The notes below the pieces were generated by a model. That model worked only from the letters and a program-made list of their open reading frames with translations, ran no database searches and was not told where the DNA came from. Source: Saccharopolyspora galaxeae (lineage in GTDB: Bacteria; Actinomycetota; Actinomycetes; Mycobacteriales; Pseudonocardiaceae). Taken from it: DNA of 64,000 bases. The translations under genes and the position numbers were made by a program. The stretch covers positions 915,559 to 979,558 of the forward strand of contig NZ_JADDUE010000001.1 in the NCBI RefSeq assembly GCF_016526145.1, written 5' to 3'. Positions within the stretch are counted from its first letter, which is position 1; every line of letters starts with the position of its first letter. Below are positions 23,811-31,827 of this stretch, in pieces.

Positions 23811-25600
23811 CAGTACTTACGCTCCATCGGCTGGTACCGGGTCACGACGACGGGCTTGTAGTCCAGCCGGATGTCGGCCTGGAAGCCGGTCAGGCCCAGC
23901 GGCGCGTTCGGGTCCTCGGCGTCGGGCAACTGCTTGTACGACATGCTGTGCCGCATGAAGTTGGTGTCGTCGCGCGCGGTGTAGTCCTCGCGGGCGTGCC
24001 CGCCGCGGGACTCCTTGCGGGCCAGCGCGGCGTTGACCAGCGACTCCGCCAGGTCCAGCAGGAACCCGAGCTCGACGGCCTCGAGCAGGTCCGAGTTGAA
24101 CCGCTTGCCCTTGTCGTGCACCGCGATCCGGCCGTAGCGCTCCTTGAGCGCCTGCACGTCGGACAACGCCTGCTTCAGCGTCTCCTCGGTGCGGTACACC
24201 GAGGCGTTCGCGTCCATCGTCTCCTGCAGCTCGGTGCGGATCTTGGCGACCCGCTCGCCGCCGTGCGCGGTGCGCAGGTGCTCGACCATGCCCTCCACGA
24301 GCTTCGCCGGGTTCTCCGGCAGCTCGACGTGCTCGTGCTCGCCCGCGTACTCGGCGGCGGCGATGCCCGCCCGGCGGCCGAACACGTTGATGTCCAGCAG
24401 CGAGTTGGTGCCCAGCCGGTTCGAGCCGTGCACCGAGACGCAGGCGCACTCACCGGCGGCGTAGAGGCCCGGGATGACGGTGTCGTTGTCCCGCAGCACC
24501 TCGCCCTCGATGTTGGTGGGGATGCCGCCCATCGCGTAGTGCGCGGTCGGGTAGACCGGCACCGGCTCCTCCAGCGGCTCCACGCCCAGGTAGGTGCGGG
24601 AGAACTCGGTGATGTCCGGCAGCTTCTGCTCCAGCACGTCCTCGCCGAGGTGCGTGACGTCGAGCAGCACGTAGTCCTTGTTCGGCCCGCAGCCGCGGCC
24701 CTCCAGCACCTCCAGCGCCATCGAGCGGGCGACGATGTCCCGCGGCGCCAGGTCCTTGATCGTCGGGGCGTAGCGCTCCATGAACCGCTCGCCGTCGACG
24801 TTGCGGAGGATGCCGCCTTCGCCGCGGACCGCCTCGGAGATGAGGATGCCGAGCCCGGCCAGGCCGGTCGGGTGGAACTGGTAGAACTCGATGTCCTCCA
24901 GCGGCAGGCCCTTGCGGTAGATGATGCCCATGCCGTCACCGGTGAGGGTGTGCGCGTTGGACGTCGTCTTGAAGACCTTGCCGAACCCGCCGGTGGCGAA
25001 CACGACGGACTTCGCCTCGAACACGTGGATCTCGCCGGTCGCCAGCTCGTAGGCGACGGCGCCGGTGCAGACCTGCTCGCCGTTCTCGTCCTCGCTCATG
25101 GTGACGTCGAGGACGTAGAACTCGTTGAAGAACTCCACCCCGTGCTTGATGCAGTTCTGGTACAGCGTCTGCAGGATCATGTGGCCGGTGCGGTCCGCGG
25201 CGTAGCAGGCTCGGCGCACCGGGGACTTGCCGTGGTCGCGGGTGTGCCCGCCGAAGCGGCGCTGGTCGATCCGGCCTTCCGGGGTCCGGTTGAACGGCAG
25301 GCCCATCTTCTCCAGGTCCAGCACGGAGTCGATGGCCTCCTTGGCCATCACCTCAGCGGCGTCCTGGTCGACGAGGTAGTCGCCGCCCTTGATGGTGTCG
25401 AAGGTGTGCCACTCCCAGTTGTCCTCCTCCACGTTGGCCAGCGCGGCGCACATGCCGCCCTGCGCGGCCCCCGTGTGGGAACGGGTGGGGTAGAGCTTGG
25501 TGAGCACGGCGGTGCGGGCGCGCTGGCCCGATTCGATCGCCGCGCGCATCCCGGCGCCGCCGGCGCCGACGATGACCACGTCGTACTTGTGGTGTTGCAT
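23810..25600 (-). CDS. sdhA: Succinate dehydrogenase flavoprotein subunit
   Basis: 596 residues, ATG preceded by TAGGAGG. The N-terminal FAD dinucleotide motif VIVGAGGAGMRA is at about residues 10-21, and the covalent flavin attachment site SHTGAAQGGM has His42. The substrate and active-site Arg region (FGGHTRDHGKSPVRRA), HPTGL, the long helical FAD domain and the AHYAMGG capping motif are intact. It oxidises succinate to fumarate on the cytoplasmic face. C-terminal DYKPVVVTRYQP is normal for the family. There is a 62-base gap after sdhD and overlap with sdhB. Nothing unusual. Confidence 0.98.
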   Translation of the reverse strand: MQHHKYDVVIVGAGGAGMRAAIESGQRARTAVLTKLYPTRSHTGAAQGGMCAALANVEEDNWEWHTFDTIKGGDYLVDQDAAEVMAKEAIDSVLDLEKMGLPFNRTPEGRIDQRRFGGHTRDHGKSPVRRACYAADRTGHMILQTLYQNCIKHGVEFFNEFYVLDVTMSEDENGEQVCTGAVAYELATGEIHVFEAKSVVFATGGFGKVFKTTSNAHTLTGDGMGIIYRKGLPLEDIEFYQFHPTGLAGLGILISEAVRGEGGILRNVDGERFMERYAPTIKDLAPRDIVARSMALEVLEGRGCGPNKDYVLLDVTHLGEDVLEQKLPDITEFSRTYLGVEPLEEPVPVYPTAHYAMGGIPTNIEGEVLRDNDTVIPGLYAAGECACVSVHGSNRLGTNSLLDINVFGRRAGIAAAEYAGEHEHVELPENPAKLVEGMVEHLRTAHGGERVAKIRTELQETMDANASVYRTEETLKQALSDVQALKERYGRIAVHDKGKRFNSDLLEAVELGFLLDLAESLVNAALARKESRGGHAREDYTARDDTNFMRHSMSYKQLPDAEDPNAPLGLTGFQADIRLDYKPVVVTRYQPMERKY

Positions 25601-25662
25601 GGTCGCCTCCTAGGGCCGATGGCGAGGCCCAGCGGCGGGCCTCGAAGCTGCGCGGGCGGTTC

Positions 25663-26082
25663 TCAGCCGATGTTCGGGTCGAAGGTGAACAGCACGAACG
25701 TGCCCACACCAACGGTCAGCACGACCGAGACGTACAGCAGCATCTTCAGCCAGAAGCGGGACGCATCCTTGCGGGAGTAGTCGTTGATGACGGTCCGCAG
25801 CCCGTTGCCGCCGTGCAGCCCGGCCAGCCACAGCATCGTGAGGTCCCAGAACTGCCAGAACGGGTTCGCCCAGCGCCCGGCCACGAACGCGAAGTTGATC
25901 CGGTGCACCCCGCCGTCCAGGAACAGCATGATCAGCATGTGCCCGAGCACGAGGAACAGCAGCACGACGCCGGACAGCCGCATGAACAGCCAGCTGTAGA
26001 GCTCGAAATTGCTGCGGCGGGCGGCGGCGCGGTGCGGCGAGCGCGGCTTGTCGACCGACAGCGGTGCTTCAGTGGTGGTCAT
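25663..26082 (-). CDS. sdhD: Succinate dehydrogenase hydrophobic membrane anchor subunit
   Basis: 139 residues. After a basic cytoplasmic N-terminus come three membrane helices: LYSWLFMRLSGVVLLFLVLG (~28-47), FWDLTMLWLAGLHGGNGL (~78-95) and LKMLLYVSVVLTVGVGTFVL (~112-131). The RLSGVVL motif and the histidine in VLGHMLIMLF (likely haem/quinone neighbourhood) are typical of actinobacterial SdhD. It anchors SdhAB and helps bind haem b and quinone together with SdhC. It starts 3 bases after the sdhC stop, with a GGGGG ribosome site inside the sdhC end. Confidence 0.93.
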   Translation of the reverse strand: MTTTEAPLSVDKPRSPHRAAARRSNFELYSWLFMRLSGVVLLFLVLGHMLIMLFLDGGVHRINFAFVAGRWANPFWQFWDLTMLWLAGLHGGNGLRTVINDYSRKDASRFWLKMLLYVSVVLTVGVGTFVLFTFDPNIG

Positions 26083-26085
26083 GGG

Positions 26086-26520
26086 TCAGCCCCCGAACAA
26101 TTCCGTGACGGCGCGCGTGAGCATCGAGATGGCGGCGGGCACGATCAGCACCAGCCACAGCCCCAGCACGGTCCACAGCATCGGCTTCTGGTACTTCGGC
26201 CCGTTCGACCAGAAGTCCACCAGCATGACGCGGATGCCGTTGAAGGCGTGGAACAGCACCGCGGCCAGCAGACCCAGCTCGAACAGGATCATGATCGGGC
26301 TCTTGTACGTTTCGATGACCGTGTCGTACGCCTCGGGCGAGACCCGCACCAGTGCGGTGTCCAGGACGTGCACGAACAAGAAGAAGAAGGTGAGCACGCC
26401 CGTGATGCGGTGCGCGACCCACGACCACATGCCCAGATCGCCGCGGTAGAGGGAGCCCTTGGCACGAGGGTTGCCCTCGCGCTCGGGCGCCTCCGCCGCG
26501 GAGGCGGTGGTGCTGGCCAT
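26086..26520 (-). CDS. sdhC: Succinate dehydrogenase cytochrome b556 subunit
   Basis: 144 residues from ATG 26520, GGAGG 9 bases upstream. Three membrane helices: WSWVAHRITGVLTFFFLFVHV (~33-53), MILFELGLLAAVLFHAFNGI (~76-95) and LWTVLGLWLVLIVPAAISML (~113-132). SWVAHRITGV is the SdhC signature with the Ser-Arg quinone-site region; His in VHVLD and FHAFNG are candidate haem ligands. First gene of the sdhCDAB operon; the promoter must lie in the 451-base region shared with divergent cdd. Confidence 0.93.
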   Translation of the reverse strand: MASTTASAAEAPEREGNPRAKGSLYRGDLGMWSWVAHRITGVLTFFFLFVHVLDTALVRVSPEAYDTVIETYKSPIMILFELGLLAAVLFHAFNGIRVMLVDFWSNGPKYQKPMLWTVLGLWLVLIVPAAISMLTRAVTELFGG

Positions 26521-26971
26521 GGTGGAAGGCCTCCAACGTCGCTGGTGGACTTGCGGCCCGTTCGGGAACGAGGGACGACCGGTGGAGAGTCGTCAGCATC
26601 TGCATCCGCACGCCCGTCACCGGCCACCTGAACTAGGGCCTTGGACTTCTCGGATGCTAGACCCGCGTCTCGGGCGTGGCCTACTCACCTGTGCTCTGTG
26701 TGATCGACCAGACAAAGCGGCCGGGCCGGTGGATCGATGTAGAAATCAACTCGTGACTCGCGGGCAATGCGCGGCACCCGCGTCAAGGGCCCTTCCGGAG
26801 AGCCATGTCACCACATCTGCGCTGCGCATAAGCTCACAAAAGCATTGCGGGCGGTTCGGTGTTCGCGCGGGTGCGTGCTTGTGGCGGCGGGAATGCTCCA
26901 TTGTCCCGCAGCGCTCGTGAAATGCGGTATTCAGCGTGGCCGAAGGGCTTCGCCGGGTTCGGGAGGTGCGG
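26521..26971. other. Divergent promoter region between sdhC and cdd
   Basis: 451 bases without a supported gene, containing the ribosome sites of sdhC (minus) and cdd (plus, GGGAGG at 26961-26966) and presumably two promoters. A short AT-richer part lies near 26820-26900. No operator or riboswitch was recognised. Confidence 0.5.
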
Positions 26972-27349
26972 ATGGTGGCGGTGGATTGGGAGTGGTTGCG
27001 CGCGAAGGCCGTGGAAGCGGCGGCAACGGCGTACTGCCCCTATTCGGGATTGCAGGTGGGCGCCGCGGCGGTGTGCGACGACGGGCGCGTGGTGTCCGGG
27101 TGCAACGTGGAGAACGGCTCCTACGGCTTGACGCTGTGCGCCGAATGCACGCTGGCCGGGCAGTTGTGCCTGACCGGCGGGGGCCGGTTCGTCGCGGTGG
27201 CCTGCCGCAGCGGTGCGGGCGAGCTGCTGATGCCGTGCGGGCGTTGCAGGCAATTGCTGCACGAGCTCGGCGGGCCGGACTGCGAGGTCGACACGCCCCG
27301 CGGCATCCGCCCCATGCGCGAGGTCCTGCCGGACGCCTTCGAGCTCTGA
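26972..27349 (+). CDS. cdd: Cytidine deaminase
   Basis: 125 residues from ATG 26972 (MVAVDWEWLRAKAVEAAATA), chosen because GGGAGG lies 6-7 bases upstream; a GTG 36 bases earlier lacks a site. Zinc ligands and catalytic Glu of the tetrameric class are present: Cys56 and Glu58 in LTLCAEC, Cys89 and Cys92 in MPCGRCRQLL. CNVENGSYGL forms the substrate pocket. It deaminates cytidine and deoxycytidine to uridines in pyrimidine salvage. The deoA start lies 128 bases downstream on the same strand, so the two probably form a functional pair. Confidence 0.96.
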   Translation: MVAVDWEWLRAKAVEAAATAYCPYSGLQVGAAAVCDDGRVVSGCNVENGSYGLTLCAECTLAGQLCLTGGGRFVAVACRSGAGELLMPCGRCRQLLHELGGPDCEVDTPRGIRPMREVLPDAFEL

Positions 27350-27477
27350 GCATTCCGATCTCGCTTCGCGCCGCTGCGAGCGCGGGTTCCGGCGCTGATC
27401 GCCCCGGTGGGCTTGATCGGATGCGAGACTCGGGCGTCCTCGGCGACGGTGCCGGGCGACGGCGAGGAGGTCGGTGC

Positions 27478-28758
27478 ATGGCGCACTCGGTGATCGACGT
27501 GATCCGCACCAAGCGGGACGGCGGCAGGCTCGACGACGCGCAGATCGACTGGGTGGTCGCGGCCTACACGCGGGGCGAGGTCGCCGAGGAGCAGATGTCC
27601 GCGCTGGCGATGGCGATCCTGCTGCGCGGCATGGATCGGGCGGAGACCGCGCGCTGGACCGCGGCGATGATCGCCTCCGGTGCGCGGCTGGAGCTGACCG
27701 GCCTCGCCCGGCCGACCGTGGACAAGCACTCCACCGGCGGGGTCGGTGACAAGATCACGCTGCCGTTGACGCCGCTGATCGCGGCCTGCGGGGCTGCGGT
27801 GCCGCAGCTGTCCGGGCGCGGGCTGGGGCACACCGGCGGGACGCTGGACAAGCTCGAGTCGATCCCGGGCTGGCGCGCCCGGCTGAGCGCGGACGAGATC
27901 CGTGCGCAGCTCGACGAGGTCGGTGCGGTGGTGTGCGCGGCGACCGAGGGGCTCGCCCCGGCCGATCGCAAGCTCTACGCGCTGCGCGACGTGACCGGAA
28001 CCGTCGAATCGGTCCCGCTGATCGCCAGCTCGATCATGAGCAAGAAGCTCGCCGAGGGCGCGCAGTCGCTGGTGCTGGACGTCAAGTGCGGCTCCGGCGC
28101 GTTCATGAAGGACTTGGCGCAGGCCCGCGCGCTGGCCGACGAGCTGGTCGCCATCGGCACCGCGCACGGGGTGCGCACCAGTGCCGTGCTCAGCGACATG
28201 TCGGTGCCGTTGGGCTGCGCGGTCGGCAACGCGCTGGAGGTCACCGAGGCGGTCGAGGTGCTGCGCGGCGGCGGTCCGGCGGACGTGGTGGCGCTGACCC
28301 TGGCGCTGGCGCGGGAAATGCTGGCGCACGCCGGTCTGTCCGATGTGGACCCGGCGGAGGTGCTGGCTTCCGGTGCGGCGCATCGGGTCTGGCGCGCCAT
28401 GATCGTCGCGCAGGGCGGGGATCCGGATGCGGAATCGCCGCGTGCCGCGCACGTCGAGACCTTCCCGGCGCCCGCCACCGGCGTTGTGTCCACATTGGAT
28501 GCGTACGCGGTAGGGCTTGCGGCGTGGCGGCTGGGCGCGGGCCGCACCCGCAAGGAGGACGACGTGCAGCACGCAGCGGGCATCCGCTGCCTGGCGAAAC
28601 CGGGCGACCACGTCACCGAAGGCGACCCGCTGCTCGAACTGCACACCGACACCCCGGACCGCCTCCCCGCAGCCCGCGAAGCTCTGACCGACGCCATCGC
28701 GATCACCGCGGACGCTTTCACTCCCAGCCCGCTGATCCTCGGCACCGTCCGCCCCTGA
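27478..28758 (+). CDS. deoA: Thymidine phosphorylase
   Basis: 426 residues from ATG 27478, 7 bases after GAGGAGG. The family signature is SGRGLGHTGGTLDKLESIPG near residue 110-130; KHSTGGVGDKITLPL binds phosphate, SSIMSKKLAEGAQSLVLDVK and GSGAFMKD follow, and the C-terminal PYNP domain carries KEDDVQHAAGI and a KPGDHVTEGDPL lipoyl-like turn. It converts thymidine or deoxyuridine plus phosphate to base and 2-deoxyribose 1-phosphate. It follows cdd, whose product it can use. Two copies of a palindromic repeat lie in the 291 bases after its stop. Confidence 0.96.
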   Translation: MAHSVIDVIRTKRDGGRLDDAQIDWVVAAYTRGEVAEEQMSALAMAILLRGMDRAETARWTAAMIASGARLELTGLARPTVDKHSTGGVGDKITLPLTPLIAACGAAVPQLSGRGLGHTGGTLDKLESIPGWRARLSADEIRAQLDEVGAVVCAATEGLAPADRKLYALRDVTGTVESVPLIASSIMSKKLAEGAQSLVLDVKCGSGAFMKDLAQARALADELVAIGTAHGVRTSAVLSDMSVPLGCAVGNALEVTEAVEVLRGGGPADVVALTLALAREMLAHAGLSDVDPAEVLASGAAHRVWRAMIVAQGGDPDAESPRAAHVETFPAPATGVVSTLDAYAVGLAAWRLGAGRTRKEDDVQHAAGIRCLAKPGDHVTEGDPLLELHTDTPDRLPAAREALTDAIAITADAFTPSPLILGTVRP

Positions 28759-28788
28759 CCGCGCCTCGCCCGCCACCCGGAGATCCCC

Positions 28789-28838
28789 GAGTGAGCGGAC
28801 TGTTGGTCCGACTGGATTGGCCGAACGGTCCGTTCGCT
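28789..28838. repeat. 50-bp palindromic intergenic repeat, copy 1
   Basis: Starts GAGTGAGCGGACTGTTGG and ends GAACGGTCCGTTCGCTC; the outer arms are an imperfect inverted repeat in which differences are mostly G-T wobble changes, so an RNA hairpin is kept. Related copies are at 28912-28962 and 31672-31722. It lies between the convergent 3' ends of deoA and the coiled-coil gene. Confidence 0.7.
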
Positions 28839-28911
28839 CCGCACGAAACCTCATCGGTTCAGAGCCTCAGCCGGCGCACCCGCGCATCGCCTGATCCGAG
28901 CGAAGTGGGGC

Positions 28912-28962
28912 GAGTGAACGGACTGTTGGTCCCAATAGATCGGTCGAACGGTCCGTTCACTC
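28912..28962. repeat. 51-bp palindromic intergenic repeat, copy 2
   Basis: The outer arms GAGTGAACGG (28912-28921) and CCGTTCACTC (28953-28962) are perfectly complementary. The left third and right third match copy 1 nearly base for base while the middle differs. Same convergent gap as copy 1, 74 bases after it. Confidence 0.75.
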
Positions 28963-29049
28963 GGGGAGGAACGCGGCGCGTGCCGGGCGTGGAAACGCAG
29001 CGGGGCCGCGGTTCCCGGAGGAAGCGCGGCCCCGCTGTCGCGAACGTCG

Positions 29050-30240
29050 TCAGGCGCTCTCGGCGGCGTAGCCCTCGTCGGAGGAGTCGTCCGAACCGAG
29101 CGCCTTGTCCTCGCGCTTGGCGCTCTTCGACCGGCCGCGCCGCTGCTGCTGCTGGCGCGGCAGCGTGGTGGGCGGCGGCGGGGACTGCTGCGCGCTGCCG
29201 CCCAGGATCAGCTCCGCGAACGTCGCCATCGCCTCGTCGAGCTGGCCGGCGTGGCGCCGCTCGGTCTCCTCGTTGGCCTGGCGCACCATCGAGTCCACCG
29301 CGTCGGAGTCCGGCCGGGACGCCAGCGAGCCGCTGATCTGCGAGAGGTTCTGCGCCAGCGTGCCGCCGAGCTCGCCGAGCCCGGTCTTGACGCCCTCTTC
29401 GACGGTCTCCAGCCGGCTGCTCACGCCCTGCTCGACCGCCTCGATCCGGCCGTGCACGTTCTCCTCGACGTTGTCCAGGCGGCTGGAGACCTTGTCCAGC
29501 CGGTCGGTGAGCTGCTCCAGCCGCTGCGCCAGGCCGTCCAGCTTCTCGGTGGGGTCCACCGCGGGCCGCTGCGCGAGCTCGTCGAGCTTGCCGCCCAGCT
29601 CGTCCCGGTTGCCGGAGACCGCCTCGGTCAGCGCGTGCTGCACGCCGCTACCGGACTCGGTGACCGCGCGCTGCAACGTCTCGCGGGTGCCGTCGAGGTG
29701 CTCGTGCACGCCCTCGTCGATCTCGGCGAACCGGCCGCGCAGGCTGGTCTCCAGGCCGTCGATGCGTTCGCGCACCGGGTCGGTGACCGCGCCGGGCAGC
29801 GACTCCAGCCGGGAGTCCTGCTTGTCCAGGTGACCGCCCAGCTCGTCCAGGCGCTTGTGGATGTGCCCGAGCTTGTCCTCCAGGCCGTCCATCCGCCCGG
29901 CGACGCCGTCGAACCGCCCGGACACGCCGTCCAGCCGGCCGTCCAGCTCGGCGAACGGCTTGGCGAGCTTGTCGAACAGGCCGTCCACGGCGGTCTTGAC
30001 CTCGCCGATGACCCCGTCCTGGGCGTCGATCTTGGACAGCGCTTCGTCGACCCGCTCGGTCAGCGAGCCCAGCTCGGTGCGGTCCGGCAGTTCGGACAGC
30101 CGCTTGCGGACCGACCCCAGCGATTCCAGCGGGGACATCCGGGCGTGGATCTCGTCGAGTGCGTCGAAAATCTGTTGCTGCTCGCTCTCGCGGATTTCGG
30201 CCGCACGGGTGAGCATGTTCCGCATGCGGTCGAAGGACAT
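29050..30240 (-). CDS. Long coiled-coil protein (apolipoprotein/methyltransferase-hook-like repeats)
   Basis: 396 residues from ATG 30240 (MSFDRMRNMLTRAAEIRESE); a GTG 12 bases upstream is an alternative. Nearly all of residues ~10-330 is a heptad/11-mer amphipathic helix built on repeated L..R(L/F)D motifs such as ELDGRLDGVSGRFDGVAGRM and LEQLTDRLDKVSSRLDNVEE. The C-terminal ~60 residues are Pro/Gln-rich, then basic (RGRSKSAKRE), then acidic Asp/Ser. No signal peptide or membrane helix. The repeat pattern recalls apolipoprotein-like or scaffold coiled coils; no enzyme domain. It is convergent with deoA and upstream of divergent add. The role is unknown; a structural or cell-pole scaffold is conceivable but not shown. 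Confidence 0.8.
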   Translation of the reverse strand: MSFDRMRNMLTRAAEIRESEQQQIFDALDEIHARMSPLESLGSVRKRLSELPDRTELGSLTERVDEALSKIDAQDGVIGEVKTAVDGLFDKLAKPFAELDGRLDGVSGRFDGVAGRMDGLEDKLGHIHKRLDELGGHLDKQDSRLESLPGAVTDPVRERIDGLETSLRGRFAEIDEGVHEHLDGTRETLQRAVTESGSGVQHALTEAVSGNRDELGGKLDELAQRPAVDPTEKLDGLAQRLEQLTDRLDKVSSRLDNVEENVHGRIEAVEQGVSSRLETVEEGVKTGLGELGGTLAQNLSQISGSLASRPDSDAVDSMVRQANEETERRHAGQLDEAMATFAELILGGSAQQSPPPPTTLPRQQQQRRGRSKSAKREDKALGSDDSSDEGYAAESA

Positions 30241-30539
30241 GTTCTCGTTCACGGTGCGGACGTCCTTCGTCGAGGGGCAGGGGAGGACCGATCGAGCGTA
30301 GCTAGTCGATCCGCGCGTTCCCAGCCGCCCCCGGGTACTTTCCGTTATTGCGGCCGGGGTTCGCACTCCGAATGGCCTCGCGCAGTTGCTCTGTTCAGCG
30401 CAATGCGGTTGTGCGGCAATGGAGTGCCCGTACTGCGCTTGAGCTGGCCGGATGACTTTGCAGGCAACGTGCGATCGGGTGGTTTTTCGCTCCGATGCGC
30501 CTGCGGACGATGCCGGTTCCGCGGTTGTAACGTGGGGTC

Positions 30540-31628
30540 ATGTCGACACCGGTGAGCTTGGACACGATCCGCTTGGCCCCGAAAGTCCTGCTGCACGACC
30601 ACCTCGACGGCGGGCTGCGACCGCAGACCGTGATCGAGCTGGCGGCCGAGGTCGGGTACGCCGACCTGCCGCACGAGGACTCCGAATCGCTCGGGAAGTG
30701 GTTCCAGGAGTCCGCGGATTCCGGCTCGCTGGAGCGGTACCTGGAGACGTTCTCGCACACCGTGGCGGTCATGCAGACCGCGGAGGCGTTGCACCGGGTG
30801 GCCGCCGAATGCGTGGAAGACCTTGCGGCCGATGGGGTGGTCTACGCGGAGATTCGCTACGCACCGGAGTTGTTCCAGGAACGCGGGCTCTCGTTGCCGG
30901 AGGTCGTGGAATCCGTGCAAGCGGGATTCCGCGAAGGGGAACGGCGTGCGGAATCGCAAGGAAAACTTGTCCGGATCGGTACCTTGCTGTGCGCGATGCG
31001 GCAGAACGCGCGCTCCGCGGAAATAGCCGAACTCGCGGTGCGCTACCGCGACACCGAGGTGGTCGGCTTCGACATCGCGGGACCGGAAGCCGGATTCCCG
31101 CCGACCCGCAACCTGGACGCCTTCGAATATTTGCGCCAGCAGAACGCGCACTTCACCATCCACGCCGGTGAGGCGTTCGGGCTCCCGTCGATCTGGGAGG
31201 CCATCCAGCACTGCGGCGCCGAACGGCTCGGCCACGGGGTGCGGATCGTGGACGACATCAAGATCGACGAGCACGGCGAGGCGCAGCTGGGCCGGCTGGC
31301 CTCCTACGTGCGGGACCGCCGGATCCCGCTGGAGATGTGCCCGTCGTCGAACCTGCAGACCGGTGCGGCGGGCTCGCTGGCCGACCACCCGATCGGCCTG
31401 CTGAGCAGGCTGCGGTTCCGGGTGACGGTGAACACCGACAACCGGTTGATGAGCCACTGCTCGATGTCCAGCGAGTTCGCCGGGCTGCACGAGACCTTCG
31501 GCTACAACTGGGCCGACATGCAGTGGTTCACGGTCAACGCGATGAAGTCGTCGTTCCTGGGCTTCGACGACCGGCTGGCGGTCATCAACGACGCGATCAA
31601 GCCGGGCTACGCCACGCTCATGGGCTGA
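30540..31628 (+). CDS. add: Adenosine deaminase
   Basis: 362 residues from ATG 30540. Zinc and catalytic motifs: [10 protein letters not shown] near residue 19 (two His ligands), [16 protein letters not shown] near 205 (His and catalytic Glu), ERLGHGVRI (His), and VNTDNRLMS near 298, where the first Asp is the zinc ligand. The usual second Asp of the NTDDP motif is Asn here; I recall the same in mycobacterial homologues. It converts adenosine and deoxyadenosine to inosines for purine salvage, feeding the purine nucleoside phosphorylase at 45.5-46.3 kb. Soluble. Monocistronic between a divergent coiled-coil gene and a convergent hypothetical gene. Confidence 0.95.
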   Translation: MSTPVSLDTIRLAPKVLLHDHLDGGLRPQTVIELAAEVGYADLPHEDSESLGKWFQESADSGSLERYLETFSHTVAVMQTAEALHRVAAECVEDLAADGVVYAEIRYAPELFQERGLSLPEVVESVQAGFREGERRAESQGKLVRIGTLLCAMRQNARSAEIAELAVRYRDTEVVGFDIAGPEAGFPPTRNLDAFEYLRQQNAHFTIHAGEAFGLPSIWEAIQHCGAERLGHGVRIVDDIKIDEHGEAQLGRLASYVRDRRIPLEMCPSSNLQTGAAGSLADHPIGLLSRLRFRVTVNTDNRLMSHCSMSSEFAGLHETFGYNWADMQWFTVNAMKSSFLGFDDRLAVINDAIKPGYATLMG

Positions 31629-31671
31629 TCCGCCGCCGCGCACGGGCCATTCCCCGCGCCAGGCTGCAACG

Positions 31672-31722
31672 GAGTGAGCGGGCCGTTCGCCCCGCTGGAC
31701 GGGTCGAGCGGTCCGCTCGCTC
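31672..31722. repeat. 51-bp palindromic intergenic repeat, copy 3
   Basis: Starts GAGTGAGCGGGCCGTTCG and ends GAGCGGTCCGCTCGCTC, again an inverted repeat with one wobble mismatch in the outer 10 bp. It lies 44 bases after add, between convergent genes, like copies 1 and 2. A partial unit GAGCGAACGGACCGCTGG is at 31791-31808. Confidence 0.7.
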
Positions 31723-31827
31723 GGAACGGCGCGCGCCGCGCGGACTCCGCCGACACGCGCGGGCACCGCTGCGTCCGCACTGCTGGGGCGGAGCGAACGG
31801 ACCGCTGGTATCCACCCGTCGCCGGGT

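Noticed and set aside
23801..25780. 659-residue plus-strand frame over sdhA
   Set aside because: It is the antisense of sdhA, whose motifs and operon context are unequivocal; the antisense product is Val/His/Arg-rich without domains.
29251..30555. Plus-strand frame opposite the coiled-coil gene
   Set aside because: The mirror of a repetitive heptad sequence; no ribosome site and no domain.
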